The notes under the pieces: model-generated
What the model was told of the DNA's origin: nothing
Seen by the model: only the letters and a program-made list of their open reading frames with translations
Database searches by the model: none
NCBI GenBank assembly: GCA_025403435.1
Contig: CM046354.1
Coordinates: forward strand, 36,992,459 to 37,056,458
DNA: 64,000 nt
Source of the DNA: Artocarpus heterophyllus
Lineage: Eukaryota; Streptophyta; Magnoliopsida; Rosales; Moraceae
Direction: 5' to 3'
In this document: in pieces, positions 22,261 to 36,700 of the stretch
Layout: each line of letters starts with the position of its first letter
Numbering within the stretch: position 1 is the stretch's first letter
Translations under genes and position numbers: made by a program

Positions 22261-22859
22261 TCATCAATTTTAACTACCACTATTGTGTTTTCTCTTGTTT
22301 TCTCCTCCCTTTGATCCATATCATTTCCTTGGCAGAATGAAGGAAATGTATTTTGAACTTTTTGAAGTAAATATCAAGTTTGGAAATATTTGTAATAAAT
22401 GATAGATTCACAATGTAAATAACTTATTTTCTATGTAAATAAGCAATATTTACATTGTTAATAAGGGGTAATTTTTTTTTTGTATCATTAATTCATTTAT
22501 TACGTAAATAAGAATTGTTTACACTACACACAAAGAGTAAATAAGTTGTTCACACCATAAATTTGACGTTTACTATAAATATTTTTAAAACCCGCTATTT
22601 ACTACAAAAATTTTTAGAAAAGTGATATTTTCTACAATTTCCGTATTTCCCCTAGATAAAAAGATCAAAATGCCTTAGATAACACACATTTGCCTAACTT
22701 TAAGCTAAAATACTTAGTAACAATAATATCTTTATATATATTGAAAATGACATGTTTCAAACTTTCTCATAAAAGTAGTAGAATTAAAAAATTATGTTTC
22801 AAACTTTCTCATAAAAATAGTAGAATTGAAAAACAACACTATAGGAGTAACAGCCCCAT
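22261..22859. other. Intergenic AT-rich sequence with a 42-bp tandem duplication
   Basis: No gene seen. ATGTTTCAAACTTTCTCATA starts at both 22752 and 22794, giving two 42-bp units (22752-22833) with a few mismatches. A run of 'ttgtttacac/ttattta' motifs lies at 22380-22640. Confidence 0.6.
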
Positions 22860-24050
22860 TTAGTATTGTTTTTATTTTGTTTTTGATTTTTAGAAAAAAG
22901 TTGAAAAAGAGAATATTTTGAAAAAAATGCTGAGCCTATTTTGTAAATTGTGTTTGGTTGATAGTTGAGAAAAATAAAATTGTGTTTGGTGTACCTTTTT
23001 TTTTGAAAATGACCATTCAAAAAATTAAAACTAATATGTATGATTATGTAAAACAAACCAAATTTAATTTTTAAAACACTAATTATTAATATAATAATAC
23101 TTAATAGTACTAATTAGAATTAAACATTTTTCACTAAAAAAGTAAAAAAATTCAAGAGGAAGCCTCTCGTCTTCCTCTTTTTATTTTTTGTTTTGTTTTT
23201 TTTGGCTCCGAACTCTTGTCTTCCTTCGAACAACAGTGAGGTTGCAATGCTAGCTACCTTCTACAACGACAACGACGATAGAGTTGGGCTAGAGGGATTT
23301 GTACGACGGAGATCAAGGCTAGGCTTGTAGGATTCGCGACGGAGCTTGGTGGGATGATTCGACACGATGCAATGGGTGGGGGATCGGGACAGCGATCCGC
23401 GAGAGCCTAGCGATGGGAAGCTTTTGTGACAATTAAAAAACCAATGGGAGGCACAGGGAGGGGTGGGTCATGGCTCCCTCGGATTGGCCTGTGATATAGG
23501 AGGGGGGTGGGTCTTTGGGTTTGCAGGCGACGACTAGGATTGTGCCCTGGAGATGGCTTGTGTTGTGGTAGACAACGCTTCGAGGTTGGGAGTTTGCAAT
23601 CATCAATGATTCGGCAAGAGGTTGTCTTCGTTGAACGAAGAGAGAGAAGAGAGAGAGGTCTTCCGGGTTATCACCGGCGATGGGTCTTCCTTGAACAGAG
23701 AAAGAGAAGAGAAACAGAGGCCTTCGGGGTTATCATCGGCGATGGGTGGGTTGATGTCTTTAGGCGAGGTGGTCAGTGGGATGGCAGCAATGGGGCTGTA
23801 GGTGGTGTCGTCAGCCGAGGAGGGGTGGTGGTCTGGTCAGTCAAGGGAGTGAGAGAGAAGTAGTTTTGAAAATTTTGAAAACGTGTTTTTTTTTTTCTCA
23901 AAAACTGAGGAAGAGTAAGAAAATTTTTGAAAGAAATTTTCATTTTTAAATTCCACACAAATTTAAACAAACATGTTTTCAAAAACATTTTTATTTTTTG
24001 TGTTTTTAAAAATGGAGAAAACATTTTCAAAAACTAAACCAAACAGCACC
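22860..24050. mobile_element. Possible non-autonomous DNA element with a GC-rich core
   Basis: The edges are loosely inverted: GCCCCATTTAGTATTGTTTTT near 22853-22875 and, read on the minus strand, GTGCTGTTTGGTTTAGTTTTT near 24030-24050, each followed inward by A/T-rich 'gttttga' repeats. The core (23180-23870) is much more GC-rich than its surroundings and contains two similar 'agagagaagag...' / 'cggcgatggg' blocks. A 118-codon frame at 23507-23863 shows no family I recognise. No clear target duplication was found, so the element call is tentative. Confidence 0.3.
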
Positions 24051-24790
24051 ATATATATTTGGAAAAATGCATAATTATTTTTTAATGTTCCGTTAAACAA
24101 AAATTCTTCAAGTTCAAAGTTAATTTATCTAATTCTAGTTGAAGGAACCTTGCAAATCACAATGTGAACTATGGGTTATGGCTATATTTTCCACAGGAAA
24201 ATGCTAAATAATCTTTTTTTTTTATCCAAACATGTTACGTTTTAATTTTTTTCATGGCCAAACCTATTGCTTTTAAGTTGCTTGTCTACCTACTCATTGT
24301 TAACATTTATCACATATGAATTGCATTAAATTCCATATAGGACAAATAATAGACGTGCCCTTTGGTCCACCAAATAGAGCCATTGTGCGTGTCAAACTCT
24401 CGGGCCACACATGGACATGGTAATATCAATCGACATAATGATTCCAACGCTCAGTCGTTTGGCCACCATTTTCCCTGTTTTCCTTCTTTTTTTTTTTTGG
24501 TGATGAATTATTGGGCATTCTTTTCGTCTATTGACGGATTGTTTTCAATGACATTATGACAATAATGATGAACAAATGCAATACTGTTACAGCCACTCGT
24601 AGTGCCTACCCCGTCAGCCTGAACAAAGCAAAAAGCAACAAGCAAACCAACTTTTATTAATCATTACGACGTCTTCCTTCTTCTTTTTTTCCTCCTCCTT
24701 CTCATTTTTGTTTGTAGTTAACAAACATTAAAATCGCAACAGCAAGCAAAAAGCAGAAAGAAAAGAGAAGAAAAGTGAAGATAACAAACT
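24051..24790 (+). promoter_or_regulatory. Upstream region and 5' UTR of the ZIF-like transporter gene
   Basis: About 740 bp between the repeat at its left and the start codon. The last 70 bases are purine-rich 5' UTR (repeated 'gcaaaaagcagaaagaaaag'). A pyrimidine-rich patch precedes it at 24670-24705, with a GACGTC core at 24668-24673 and weak TATA candidates around 24653. I did not see a full zinc-deficiency response palindrome (RTGTCGACAY). The transcription start is inferred. Confidence 0.4.
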
Positions 24791-27700
24791 ATGGCGGAAG
24801 ATTCTCAGATTCCAGAGCCGCTTTTGAGGAAGGACTACTTCCCCGATTGTCCTGGCTGTAAGGTTGACCAATACAAAGACTTACAGAGAGGTTTGCCGAT
24901 TAAGGACCTTTTCCGTATTTGGATCATCGTCCTCGCCAATGGTAACTTCTTCTTTTTTTTTAAAAATAAAAATAAAATGCCATGTGCGACAAGGATCGAA
25001 GTAAAATCATATATGTGTATCTTATGATTAGTCTTTTTTTTTTTTTTGCTCACTTTTATTTGGATTTTTCAAAAAAATGGAGCATTTTATTTTGTGATGC
25101 TTTTCATATATGGTTTCTTATTTTGAAACATGGAAACATATCTTTTTTTAATCATAGATATGAGGATGTGTTTTGCTAAGTTTCAAGTTTGATTTGGTTT
25201 TGATAACAAGCACTAAAGTTTATTGTATTTAAAAAGTTATAGTTTTTTTATTATTTTTATTAAATTCATTTTTTATTGTGATCTTTTTTTTGGAAAGTTG
25301 TTGTGTAGTTGACACCATGATTAGATTGTTTATATTATATTATATTATATTCTTTTTTTGAGAAAGATGTCATGTTGTTTTTGTTTGTATTTTTTTAATC
25401 ATATGTTAGATTATGTTTAGGGAAAGAACGGGATATACTCATCTGTCGTATCATAACTATGTATAAAAAAGCTTGACCATAATATGCCATACCTTTTTTT
25501 ATTTTTTTTTTAAGCACCGTTTATCTTAATTTGTGCTTAACTTTTTTTTTTTTTTTTTTTTTTCAGCTCTGCCAATATCATCGCTTTTTCCTTTCCTCTA
25601 TTTCATGGTAAGGCTACTATTTTTTCCCAGCTCCTTTTGGGGTATTTTTTTCCCGGCAATGTTTGAGATCGTTTGATATTGTTTTTAAAATAAGTAAAAA
25701 AATTTTATTTAAAAAATTAAAATTTTTTAAAAATTGTGTTGAGAGTGTGTCAAAGCATTTTTAAAAATTCTGATAAGAAAAAGTTTGTTTTTTACTATTG
25801 CCTTTGGTCGATTACTCTTTGATGTTATCATTTTTCTCTATTTTTAGAAATTTTATTATCGAAATATAATATTGGAATATAAGCATCTGATAAAAAGGTG
25901 ATCATTTTCTTTTATAAGAAACAACACTTCATTAATAAAATCAAGTAATGTACAAGAATAGATGGACGAGAGATGCATCAAAAAAAGCAACAGAACCAAG
26001 AGACGTTAAACAAAACAAAAGCTAGCAAAACACTCTAAGAGGGTGTTTGGTTAAAGATGTTTACACCACAAACTCAGTTATAAACAGTATAAAACTCTTA
26101 TATGTTATAGTAAAAAAAATTATTATAATATAAAGCTTTTATATACTTTAATAAAAATAGTTTTCATTGATGATTCCCATTAGCCAAACGTCCTATAAAA
26201 CAATAGCAGCAATACTGTGCACCAGACCAGAAGTTAAAGACACCTCAAACTAACACATCCTGCCAACTAAGCAAAATCAAAGGAAGGGAAAAATCCTTGA
26301 AAGCTTTGACCGTGGCCACCCACAGAGACGCCATAAATTTCGCCTTTTAAAACAAATCTTCCAAAAGCATCTCATTTTCCTAAAAAATTCGTTGATTTCT
26401 CTCAAGCCACACCACCCAAAGAATAGCTATAGCCATAGTTTTACACATTGTTTTACTTCTCTTTCCTCTGCCAAGGCCGGAAAGGCCCGCTATAAAAAGT
26501 GCCTTACTTTGAGCGGGAGGGACCCAAGACAGAGAAGCAGCTTCCGACAGCTTATACCATAATTTTCCAGCTACCTTAACACACATAACACACCAGCTAG
26601 GAGACAAAGCCAAATTAGGATGTTTCTTTTGCACCAAATCACAGGTATCCGAATAAGAGCACAAGATTTCCAAATGATTCAAAAGGGTGAAAAGGAGGAA
26701 AGTTTGGATTCCAAATCAAGGACTGAAAGAAAGAGTTGCATGAAAAACCATTTGAATCAACTACCCAAATTCGAGAATCAGGCAGCCACGGAATTGGAAC
26801 AAAGTTCTGTAAGGAATTAAGAAGATCCAAAAAATCCTCACATTCTCTGTCACTAAGGCTCCTCCGAAAAAAGACAGTTCCAAGTGAGTTGAGAATTCTC
26901 CTCACACACCAAAATATTTTGGATTTTCAAATCTTTCTCCCTCACTAGATTGTACAGTCTTGGAAAGGTGACTGCAAAAGGCCAATCACCACACCATTTG
27001 TCTTCACAGAACCTTGCTTGACTACCATCTCCTACTTTCCACCTCACTCTCTCTAGAAACGAATGCAAACCCTGAATAATAAATTTCCAAGGATTCTTAT
27101 GAATGCCTCTAGTGACAAGGTTAGAATCCCAGCCATTGGATTGCAATTCATGTTTGCTTCTAATGATTGTGGCCCACAGCGCGTCTTGTTCCAAAGAGAA
27201 TCTCCACAGTCATTCCCCCGAGAGAGCTGGATTCTTTTTCAACAAATTTCCAATACCTAAACCTCCATCTTTTTTGCTAAGTGAAACAGCCTTCCAAGCA
27301 ACTAAATTATCCATTGACTCTCTCTCCAAACCATCCCACAAAAACTATCTCATTCGAGCTTCAATCTCCTTCGCCACACCCACTGGAACTTTGAAAAGGG
27401 TGAGAAAATAAATTGGAATGCTAGACAAGACTGACTGTATAAGAGTAACCCTATGTTTGAATGAGTGGTGAGAACCACGGTTTCTACCATTTTTTCAGTT
27501 ATAAACAATGTAAAGCTCTTATATGTTATAGTAACGATAAAAAAATCGCTACAGTGTTAAGCTCTTACATGCTACAATAAAAGTGGTTCTAACCAACGGT
27601 TCCCACCACCCTTTCAAACACCCCATAAGTCTATCTCCCCTAGAAAGAAACCCTTTTTTTCCGACCATCAAATCTCTTTGAAATATTTTCCAACAGCGGA

Positions 27701-30700
27701 TTCCAGAATTCCTTGGAAATAGGATTACCCCCAAGTGGTAACCCCAAATACTTAGTTGGCCATGACCCCACCTCACAACCTATTTCCCGAGCCATAACTT
27801 GAACCTCCTTTTCCTCGATTCTCTTTTTGGTGCTTCGAACAATCCCACTCACTTTTAATCATCTAGTAATAACAAAGAGATACTACTATAGGTATCAAGT
27901 TTTTTGTTTGATTTTACATCTTAAGTTCTGTGTCAACGAACACAGACATCAAGTTAATTTGTATGCAGGTGGCAAATACCTACGTGAAAATCACATTACT
28001 TGTTGAGCAAACTATAGTAAAATCCATTCTTTTCATGGCATTTTTTAGAAGAAATTGCTCAGAGAGGGAAGTTTCAAGTTTCTCTCTGACTTAACTTTTG
28101 TGTCTATTTCCTTACAAATGCAAGGCAATTGCCTTGCTGTGTTCGGTACATGGTGCAATTCCCTTTCTCATAAAAAGAAATGGGATTTTTCCTTTTTCCT
28201 TTTTTAACGGAAATAATATTGTTCTTCACTTATTATTCTGTTTTCTTCTTTCATAAACACTTAGTGAAATATGCAGCCTTCGCAGATCATTCAGCTCAAA
28301 TGTAACCTACCTAGAGACTAGAGGGTAGAGAGTATAGCAACCTAGTACATAACTTATTTTTGTAGTTATTGGTTAACCATCCTTTGCAGATAAGGGATTT
28401 GCATATTGCCCAAAGAGAGGAAGATGTTGCCTACTATGCTGGTTACGTAGGTGAGGTTATTTCATTGACTATCTTTTGTCATTGCTTATTTGATGGGTCC
28501 TAATAAACTTTATTTTCTTTGAAGGCTCTGCGTATATGCTTGGGAGAGCTTTGACGTCTGTTTTATGGGGAGCAATTGCTGATAGATTCGGTCGAAAACC
28601 TGTCGTAATAATAGGGACCCTCTCAGTGTTAGTAAACATTTAAAGTTCTCCTTTTATTCATGATTTATGTCTCTGAGATACGTGTGGATGTTGTCAAAAA
28701 GAGGGGGAAAAAAAACAAGTCTAGATGTTTTGTTTCACATGTAATTTTGGCTGTAATTTTCTTTTACAAGGATCTTGTTTATGTCCTCAGGGTTATTTTC
28801 AACACTCTCTTTGGCCTTAGTGTAAACTATTGGATGGCTATCACTACAAGGTTTCTTCTTGGAAGTTTGAATGGTTTACTTGGACCAATTAAGGTACAAT
28901 AATGTTCCATGTATGATTAGCAATGGTGTGGTTGCAAATCTTTGACAATATAACATACACAAACTTCATACAAATGAGTTGATGAGTTTCTCTGCTGCTT
29001 CTCCCCCATCAATATAGTTTTCTTTCTCTCTCTCTCTTTTCCTAACATGATTTAATTTCCTTAATCACCAGGCATGTTCAGCTGAAATCTTCCGGGACGA
29101 GCACCAAGCTCTAGGAATGTCAACAGTAAGAATTAATGGTTCATGTCTAGTGCAAGTTTTGAATGTTATTACATCATCACAGTTATTGATATTAAGAGAT
29201 GCTGTTTCAGATTAGTACAGCATGGGGTATGGGATTGATCGTTGGGCCGGCAATTGGAGGCTTCTTTGCCCAGGTAACTTTTGAACCTTCAATTTATTGT
29301 CTTTTAGGGAGGAAATGCACCTAAGAAAAACTCTCAAATTCTAGTTCTCGTCTTTTTCACCTTCTTTCACTCAGTACTTTTGTATAATATGTAAATTAGT
29401 AGCTAGTTGTGAGCTTATTTAGTTTTAGATTATAACAACAAGTGATGGTTCTATGTATGTTTCTTAGGTTTGAACCTTTCAATTTCATTTGGTGATCCTC
29501 TGCCCCAACTGAAGTTAATAAGTTTTGCTTGGTTAACTTTATCATGGAAAGATTAACACTAATCATGTGTAGCAGAAAAAGAATCCTTCCCTGGCTCTGC
29601 TTCTTTCGCTTTTGTGTTGTGTAGATGTGGAAAATGTGTATCATTTGTTTATTCGCCGTAGTTTGGATCGTTCCCCGTGGGCAAAAGCTTGGAAAGAGCT
29701 TGGTCTGAGAATGGGTGATTCTTCATGGTTTTTCGGCTTCCGCTTCTCCTCACAGAGGACTTCATGTTCTCCTTTCCTGTTATTTTTTTGCTTTCAGCAT
29801 ATTTTTGTTGTTTAATTTTAAAAATTACTGTAATTAAAGAAAAAACGAAACTACAGATGCTGAATCACCGTTTCTCCGGAAAGCTCAAGCTGTTAGGAGA
29901 TGAACCTGCATTTGCTTTTTATTCTAACAACTAATACAATGCATGAGTCAATAAGTTTATCTTCAAGATCTTTTTGATGCTTAGAAGTCCGGAAAGATTG
30001 CAATGTCTCTAAACTTATTTATACCCAGTTAGCATCATCTAAAACCCTTGAAGAAATTTTAATTATACGTTACTTAAGTGTTGGTTTTTGATTTTTGCAT
30101 CATGACTATTAGTCTGATCTGCACAAGCATTATACTAGTTTTTATACGATGAAAAGCATATATAGCATCTTAGCTCTGACCTTTAATACTGGCTGAATGT
30201 GGATTTTCTTGTTAATGATTGAAATATTCATGATCATGGTTGAATTTGATAGCTACGTATCTGAAAGAGATCAAGATTCAATAAGCTTTTATCTAGTATA
30301 TTTATAAGTAAAAAAAATATATGTTCTTCGTCTGACATTATTTTAATATTTCCTGGCAAATGTTCTTTTTTTTTTTTTTTGTGGTTCAGCCAGCGGAGAA
30401 GTATCCAAGCATATTTTCCGAAACTTCATTATTTGGAAGGTAGTCTTTTGAATTTTTAACTACAATTCAAAAGTAAGGTTCATTTAGTCTTATTTCATGT
30501 CTCGTGTTCTCATTGTTATTCTTTGATGTTCCAACATTGAATCCTTTATGCAGGTTTCCGTATTTCTTGCCCTGCTTTTGCATATCAGCTATTGCACTTG
30601 GAGTCATGATAATTTCTTTTTGGCTTCCGGTACATATCTTATTTTATTTGTCAAATTTTCATCAAGTCCCTTTTGTAAGTGTCAAATATTCCGTGCTGCA

Positions 30701-33700
30701 TTTCATTTTGGTTGTTTGGCCCCTAGATAAACATATCTTGCTCATATGGTAAGCCTTTCCTTGCTTGTACGTTTCATGAAATTGTATATTGCTAGTACTG
30801 CAAATCATCAAATTTTTACATTTTAAAATTATTTTTTTAATCTATAATTTGTAATCTAGATCCAAAAGTTGTATTTTTAGATTTCTCCACTTTAAAAACA
30901 AAGAATTTAGCTTGCACATTTTTTTCCAATCGAAATCAACTTGAATTTCCTAGTTAGAGTTATATTCCAATTGTCACAACCTGCTTTTTTTGGGCTGTGA
31001 TAAATTTTTTTCTTACTTACGTATAGACAAAAACTTAGGAACTTCTTTTTTTCTCACATATAAATTTTAACAACTTTCAAAATACAAACAAATACATATA
31101 ATTACATACACAACTTTCTTTTTACAATCCTGTTTGCTAAATACTCTCAAGAGAGGTTTTGTCTTACTTAACTAGGTTACAACTTTTATACACACATTTC
31201 AAAATAATTTAAAATATATTACAGCGGAAACATAACTGCGACAGTATCCATACCCATTCTGCACACTACTCATATCTCTCCGCCAGCTCATCAGTGAAAT
31301 TATTCTGACCTTTTAGTGGGAATACCTACAGCATAAAATATTAAGTGAGCTTACGACTAATAAATCCCAATACAGTCTACATGCACATTCAATAAAATGC
31401 ATGATTTAGTTATGCTTTCTTATGAACATTCTTTATCCTTTTTATGTCTTATCTTTAACTAGGGCCCAAGTGTTCATACTATTGCGCACATAGGTCTACG
31501 TGACACCGAGACCATACTATATCTTTAAACTTTTCTTGAGTTAGGAGTCAGTACGACACTCTTTCTTAATTCTAGTGATATATTTACCAGTCTAATTATT
31601 ATGGTTATCATACCATGCATGAAGTTATAATCACATGTTATACACAAAACCTAAACTCTTGTACAGTATAGTATACACAGGTACATACTTTATATACTCA
31701 CAGGTACACATTAATATACACAGGTATACAGCATAATATACACACAGGTATTTATTTTGTATACTCACAGGTATATACTAATATACTTATAGGTACTTAT
31801 ATTATTGTACGCACACAGGTATACACCTTGATATACACACAAGTATATATATATATATCATATTCGTCCTATTCTATACCTATAATTTCATACTGTTGAT
31901 GGGATGGGTACTTACTTGGTTTGGGTTGTTGTGCAAGTTGACCTCAGTCCCCTCTCTCCTAGTCTTCTAGGGTCCTGTTTGGCCAATTACAACACTACCG
32001 GCCAAATTTCACTATTTCTTCTATGTCTCTCAATGCAAAACGATCGTTAATTAATAAATCGAGTTGCATAATTGTATACAACTTCGATAATCCCGGTTCT
32101 CTTACTCCTATCTTACTCTATCCTATTGTTTCTAACGAAGGCGGAAATATTTCTAATCATCCCTTTCCCCTTTTGGAATGTTTCGAAGCAATTCGGGTTA
32201 CTCGGGATAAAATGACGATTTTGCCCTCGATAGGAATCTTGAATTCCTCGAGCTCGATTTTATTATTCTAGAGAAAATAGTTGCGTTTTGATCTTAGAAT
32301 AATACCCTAGGGTGTCGGGTCTCCTTATTTTACATCAATACCCTATTTTAATAAAACTTTACAATTTTGCTCATTATCTGAAGATTTTGACAATTTTATC
32401 CCTGGGACTAAAATTAATCTCTTTGAATCATAATTTTCTATTTTTCATGAGGATCATTTTTGCTCAAATTAACATGGCCAAAATCCCTTTGAAAAATGAC
32501 ATTTTTGCCCTTTTAAAATTTTTTCCAATTTTAACAAATTTTTGTAAAATTAATATCTCACAAACGAACACAATTTTCGATGAACCGTTGTGATTTTTAA
32601 CAGTTTCGTTGAGATCTACAACTTTCATGTTTTAACTTTTTCAAAATTCTCACTACACAGGGGTGTTTTTAAGCATTTTTCAAATCTGCTGAGAAAAAAC
32701 TTTTTCTTGCAATTTAGTCATTGGGTCATTTTTGTAAAAATCTGTTTTTCAACAGCATCTCCACCCCTGTGAAGGCAGTTCCAACCTGTCTAAACCATTT
32801 TCATACCTAATCATTATTTTTGCAAAACTAACATCAAAATTACAAAAATAACCTAGTTTGCATAAACCAACACTTTGCACATTCAACCATTGATTTCCAC
32901 AATACCAACATGCCATAAATCATATACCCATGGGATTTAATCAAAAACTTTGCTTGAATACCCACATGCTTTTTGAAATAACAAAAATCAAAACAAAAAC
33001 CACTAAACTTTAAGTTTAAGGAATCAAAACTTACCCAAATAAAAACTTTGTGCTTCTAGCCTTCCAAGGGCTCCTTTGAAACTTTTTCCTAGGCATTTTT
33101 CATACAAAAATACCTTGAATCAAATTTCCCCCTTAACCCAAGAAAAGCCCTAAGAAAACTTGAAAAAAAGTTTAGGTTTTTACCTCAAATTTGCTAAAAT
33201 CCTTTGAACTTTGCTTTTTGAACCTAATTGGGCCTTTGAACTTTGCTTTTTGAACCTAATTGGGGCCAATTTTGTAAAGATGTGAAGTTGAAAAATTTTT
33301 GGGAAGGTGCTCCAATGGCTGTCGTAGGTGAGGAAGAAGAAATGGGAAAAAATTTGGCTTGGTTCACATTTATTTCATGCTTATCTTGATGGGTGACTTA
33401 TCATGTAACCAATTAGCTTACCTAAGGTGGCTTGGTGTGATTGTGCCACCTTTCATGGCATGGTGGCTTATTGAAATTTTAGTGGGTGTCCGCTTAGTGG
33501 GTCTCAAAAATTTTACACAGTATAATTTTTCACCACACAGTATTTTTCTTATACTGCGATAGTAAAATCAGTGCAAAACATACTTTTAGACTATAAAATA
33601 TTTTACTTGCCTTTGGTTTATTTTTGGAGGCCAAACATAACATTTCCTATATCTGTGTTTTAACTTAGCAACATACCTATACCGCATTGGACCCCCTTTT

Positions 33701-36700
33701 ACACTGGTTTAAGGTTTTGGTAGACTCTCTATCTAATTTATACCTCAATTACCCATCCATTTATATCACAATTCTATAATTAATTGTGATATAAAATTCA
33801 TTTTATGGATATTATTTACAAATTCCTGATATTTGAGTCACAAAATCTGTATTAACAATATCCAATATTGCATCGAGTTCACAATGGAGTTTCCTATTAA
33901 TACTATTTATTTGTACATTCTCACAAATTTTACAGAAAATACAATTTTTAAGGGTAAATTCATTAATTAAACCCATTAAATAGTAGATTCTATTTATGAA
34001 TTTCCTTTGGTCATTACACCAATGGAGCTGCATGCTCGTTCATTATAGCATCTAGTTACTTTATTTTGATTAATAGTGAAGCTTAATATGTTAGGTTTAA
34101 TTATAAATATGATTTACCTCCATATTCAAAAATCCCAAGAACCATCATGCTCAATTACTGAGAATAATAGTTGAGAATGTGTACCTGGATCCATGGTGAT
34201 GAAATTGATAAGGATGGAGTCTTCTACAGTCAAATATGTCCTTTAGTGCTCAAGGATAAGCAAATTGTACGTATGATTTAACTTGAAGACCATAACTCTT
34301 TTATATACTAAGTCAAAATAGAATCCCATTATTCAATCTACACGTTTAAAGCCCATACCTAATAGATATCTTTAAAACCCAAAATAATACATAACTTATT
34401 TGGCCCTATTAAATTAGATAGCCCATAAGATAATTGTTACTTAAATATGTAAGCCCATAATAGAGTATTAAATAAAAAACCAACATAATAATGTTCCAAC
34501 CGTGTTCGGTATCTCCACATGACCAAACTTTAAAACTTTGATGACATGGTGATGGTAATATAGAAGTCACGTTTAAAATATTAGCATATACTTACTATAT
34601 ATATCTGAAGTCTCTTTCACGCTACAGTTGTATAAACCACCATCTGATATGGCTGAATTGTTTCAGGAGACATTGCACAAGCACCATGGAAAACAGAGAT
34701 CATGTAATGATTCATTTGATGCTTTGGAAACTGCACATTTTCCAACTGATGCTGATGAAAGTAGAGAAAACACTGAAGAGGGTCCGAAATCTAAGAAAAG
34801 CATCTTTAAGAATTGGCCCCTAATGTCTTCAATCATTGTTTATTGTGTTTTCTCACTTCAGGATATGGCATACACTGAGGTATTACTTCTCATAACTCAT
34901 TTAGCTTTGGGAACAAAATATACGTCCTTCTTTATATACATATAAAAACATATATTTTGGTACTTTCTTCATAAGCGAGTTCTCGCCTGTTCGCTTATTT
35001 TTATTAATTATTGTTTTTTTCTCAATGTTCTCTCCACGATGATTTTTTAGTTCTATCTGTTATTAAAACTTGTTTAGAGGCATGACTGCATAAAGTTTTT
35101 CTTATATTCTTCGTATTATTCCTTGTTCTTATTTGTTTTCGTTGTCCCTATTTTCCGATGAAATTAAGATCTTCTAGACTTTCAAAAGACCTGTTTGTTT
35201 AAAATCTGTTTCCTAACTTCCATTCAACGAACCATACAAAGCCTACCACGCGTAACATGTTAGTATCAGAACAACCTGCAATGTATTCATGAATTTACAT
35301 CTATATAATTTATTTATTTATTTTTTGTGCGAGGACTGACAACTCTTATGTTTTGTTAAAATAATAGAGACGCCCCTGGCCAAAATTAATTATAATGACA
35401 CCCCTTGTTCTTAACTCTGTTTACTTTTAATCTATAATGACAAAAGTACCTTTTTAATCTCAGATAAGGATACTACTATCATCTGAACTAATTTCAGATA
35501 TAAATAACTAATAATGCTCTGCTACAAATCCTTGTGTGTTTGATTGTCTTTTCTTCTGTTTCCATTTGTTTGTATATCTCGTCCTCTAACTGTAGTGTAT
35601 GTGGAAACCACTTTTGTGTCCACAGGTTTTCTCATTATGGGCTGTCAGTCCTCGAAAATTTGGGGGTCTAAGTTATACAACGGACAGTGTTGGTGAGGTT
35701 CTTGCTATCTCAGGTAAGCATTTGACTGTTTTTGTATCCCTTGATATATCATGATATGCATATGGCGTCACAAAACCTGCCCATGAAAAGGCATACATTT
35801 TTACGTTTTTGGTTATGCAGTCCAATTTGAATCAAGCCCGCCATCCAAATCCGTGTTTAGAACAAAAAAATTGGACTGTGTTATTGTTCTTTTATTCAGT
35901 GCTTTGATGTGTTGTTCCAAATTTAAAAATTGTTGCTGATTTTAAATTTCATAATATTTTTCCTGTTGCATTGTTAATGCATTGACTTTAAAATTCCAAT
36001 TGAGCAAGCAATATCACACGGTAGCCTTTGAGACAAATTGTTTATTTCTTGGTTACCATTACATATTCCACTGTCACTGACAACAAAATTTTTTTAGGCT
36101 TCTCTCTTTTGGCCTTTCAACTTTTCCTATATCCATATGTGGAAAGGATTATTGGTCCCACACTGGTCTGCCGCATTACAGGGGTAATTATCAAAGCTCA
36201 TTGCTACATTAGTGTACTTCTAATATCAACTGTTTTCCTCGATCATTATACGTAACAGTTTTCTTTGCCAATTTTCTACTCTAATTTCCGGTATGCATTG
36301 CAGGCCTTAAACATACCTCTATTGGCAAGTTACCCATTTTTGGCCGCGTTGTCGGGTTTAACACTTTTCCTGGTGTTAACCCTTGCATCTGTGGCTAGGA
36401 GTGTCCTAACTGTAAGTGAATATACAGCATGAAGATCTCTTGTGATATAAAGTTCGTTCCTAGCATTATGACTTTTCATAACGAGCTTTCTGAATGATGA
36501 ATTAAGGAGTGCCAAAAGGTTTAGATTTTAAGTCACATGGTTTATAAGGGCAATTGAAAGGTTGTGGGGGTAAAATCTGATAGGAAAGATTCAGGCTTTT
36601 CTTGACGGCAGCCATAATATTGATTAACAGAGACAAGGATGTTACAAGGACGAGTTTTGAAAGATGGCGAAGTTTGGTAATGTTGGGATTTGTACTGCTT

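Larger units (their letters stand above)
25905..27858 (-). mobile_element. 5'-truncated L1-type LINE in intron 2
   Basis: On the minus strand the piece encodes the end of a plant LINE ORF2. First comes the thumb of the reverse transcriptase, [18 protein letters not shown] (27852-27640). Then [20 protein letters not shown] (27194-26853 frame), and a zinc-binding region with [15 protein letters not shown] and [11 protein letters not shown] (26682-26380). The 3' end at 25905-25940 has the common 'attaatgaagtgttgtttctta' tail. The catalytic part of the enzyme is missing and frameshifts are present, so it is dead. A MITE interrupts it at 27454-27620. It lies antisense to the host gene. Confidence 0.85.

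Noticed and set aside
26620..27411. Plus-strand frames over the LINE
   Set aside because: The minus strand carries the recognisable LINE protein; the plus frames are its complement shadows.
28660..28902. 80-codon frame overlapping exon 5 of the transporter as a separate gene
   Set aside because: It reads from intron 4 into exon 5 and on past the donor; the exon belongs to the ZIF-like gene.
31676..31852. CRISPR-like array of CACAGGTA units
   Set aside because: Units are short and variable, spacers are irregular and AT-rich, and the stretch lies within a plant LTR.
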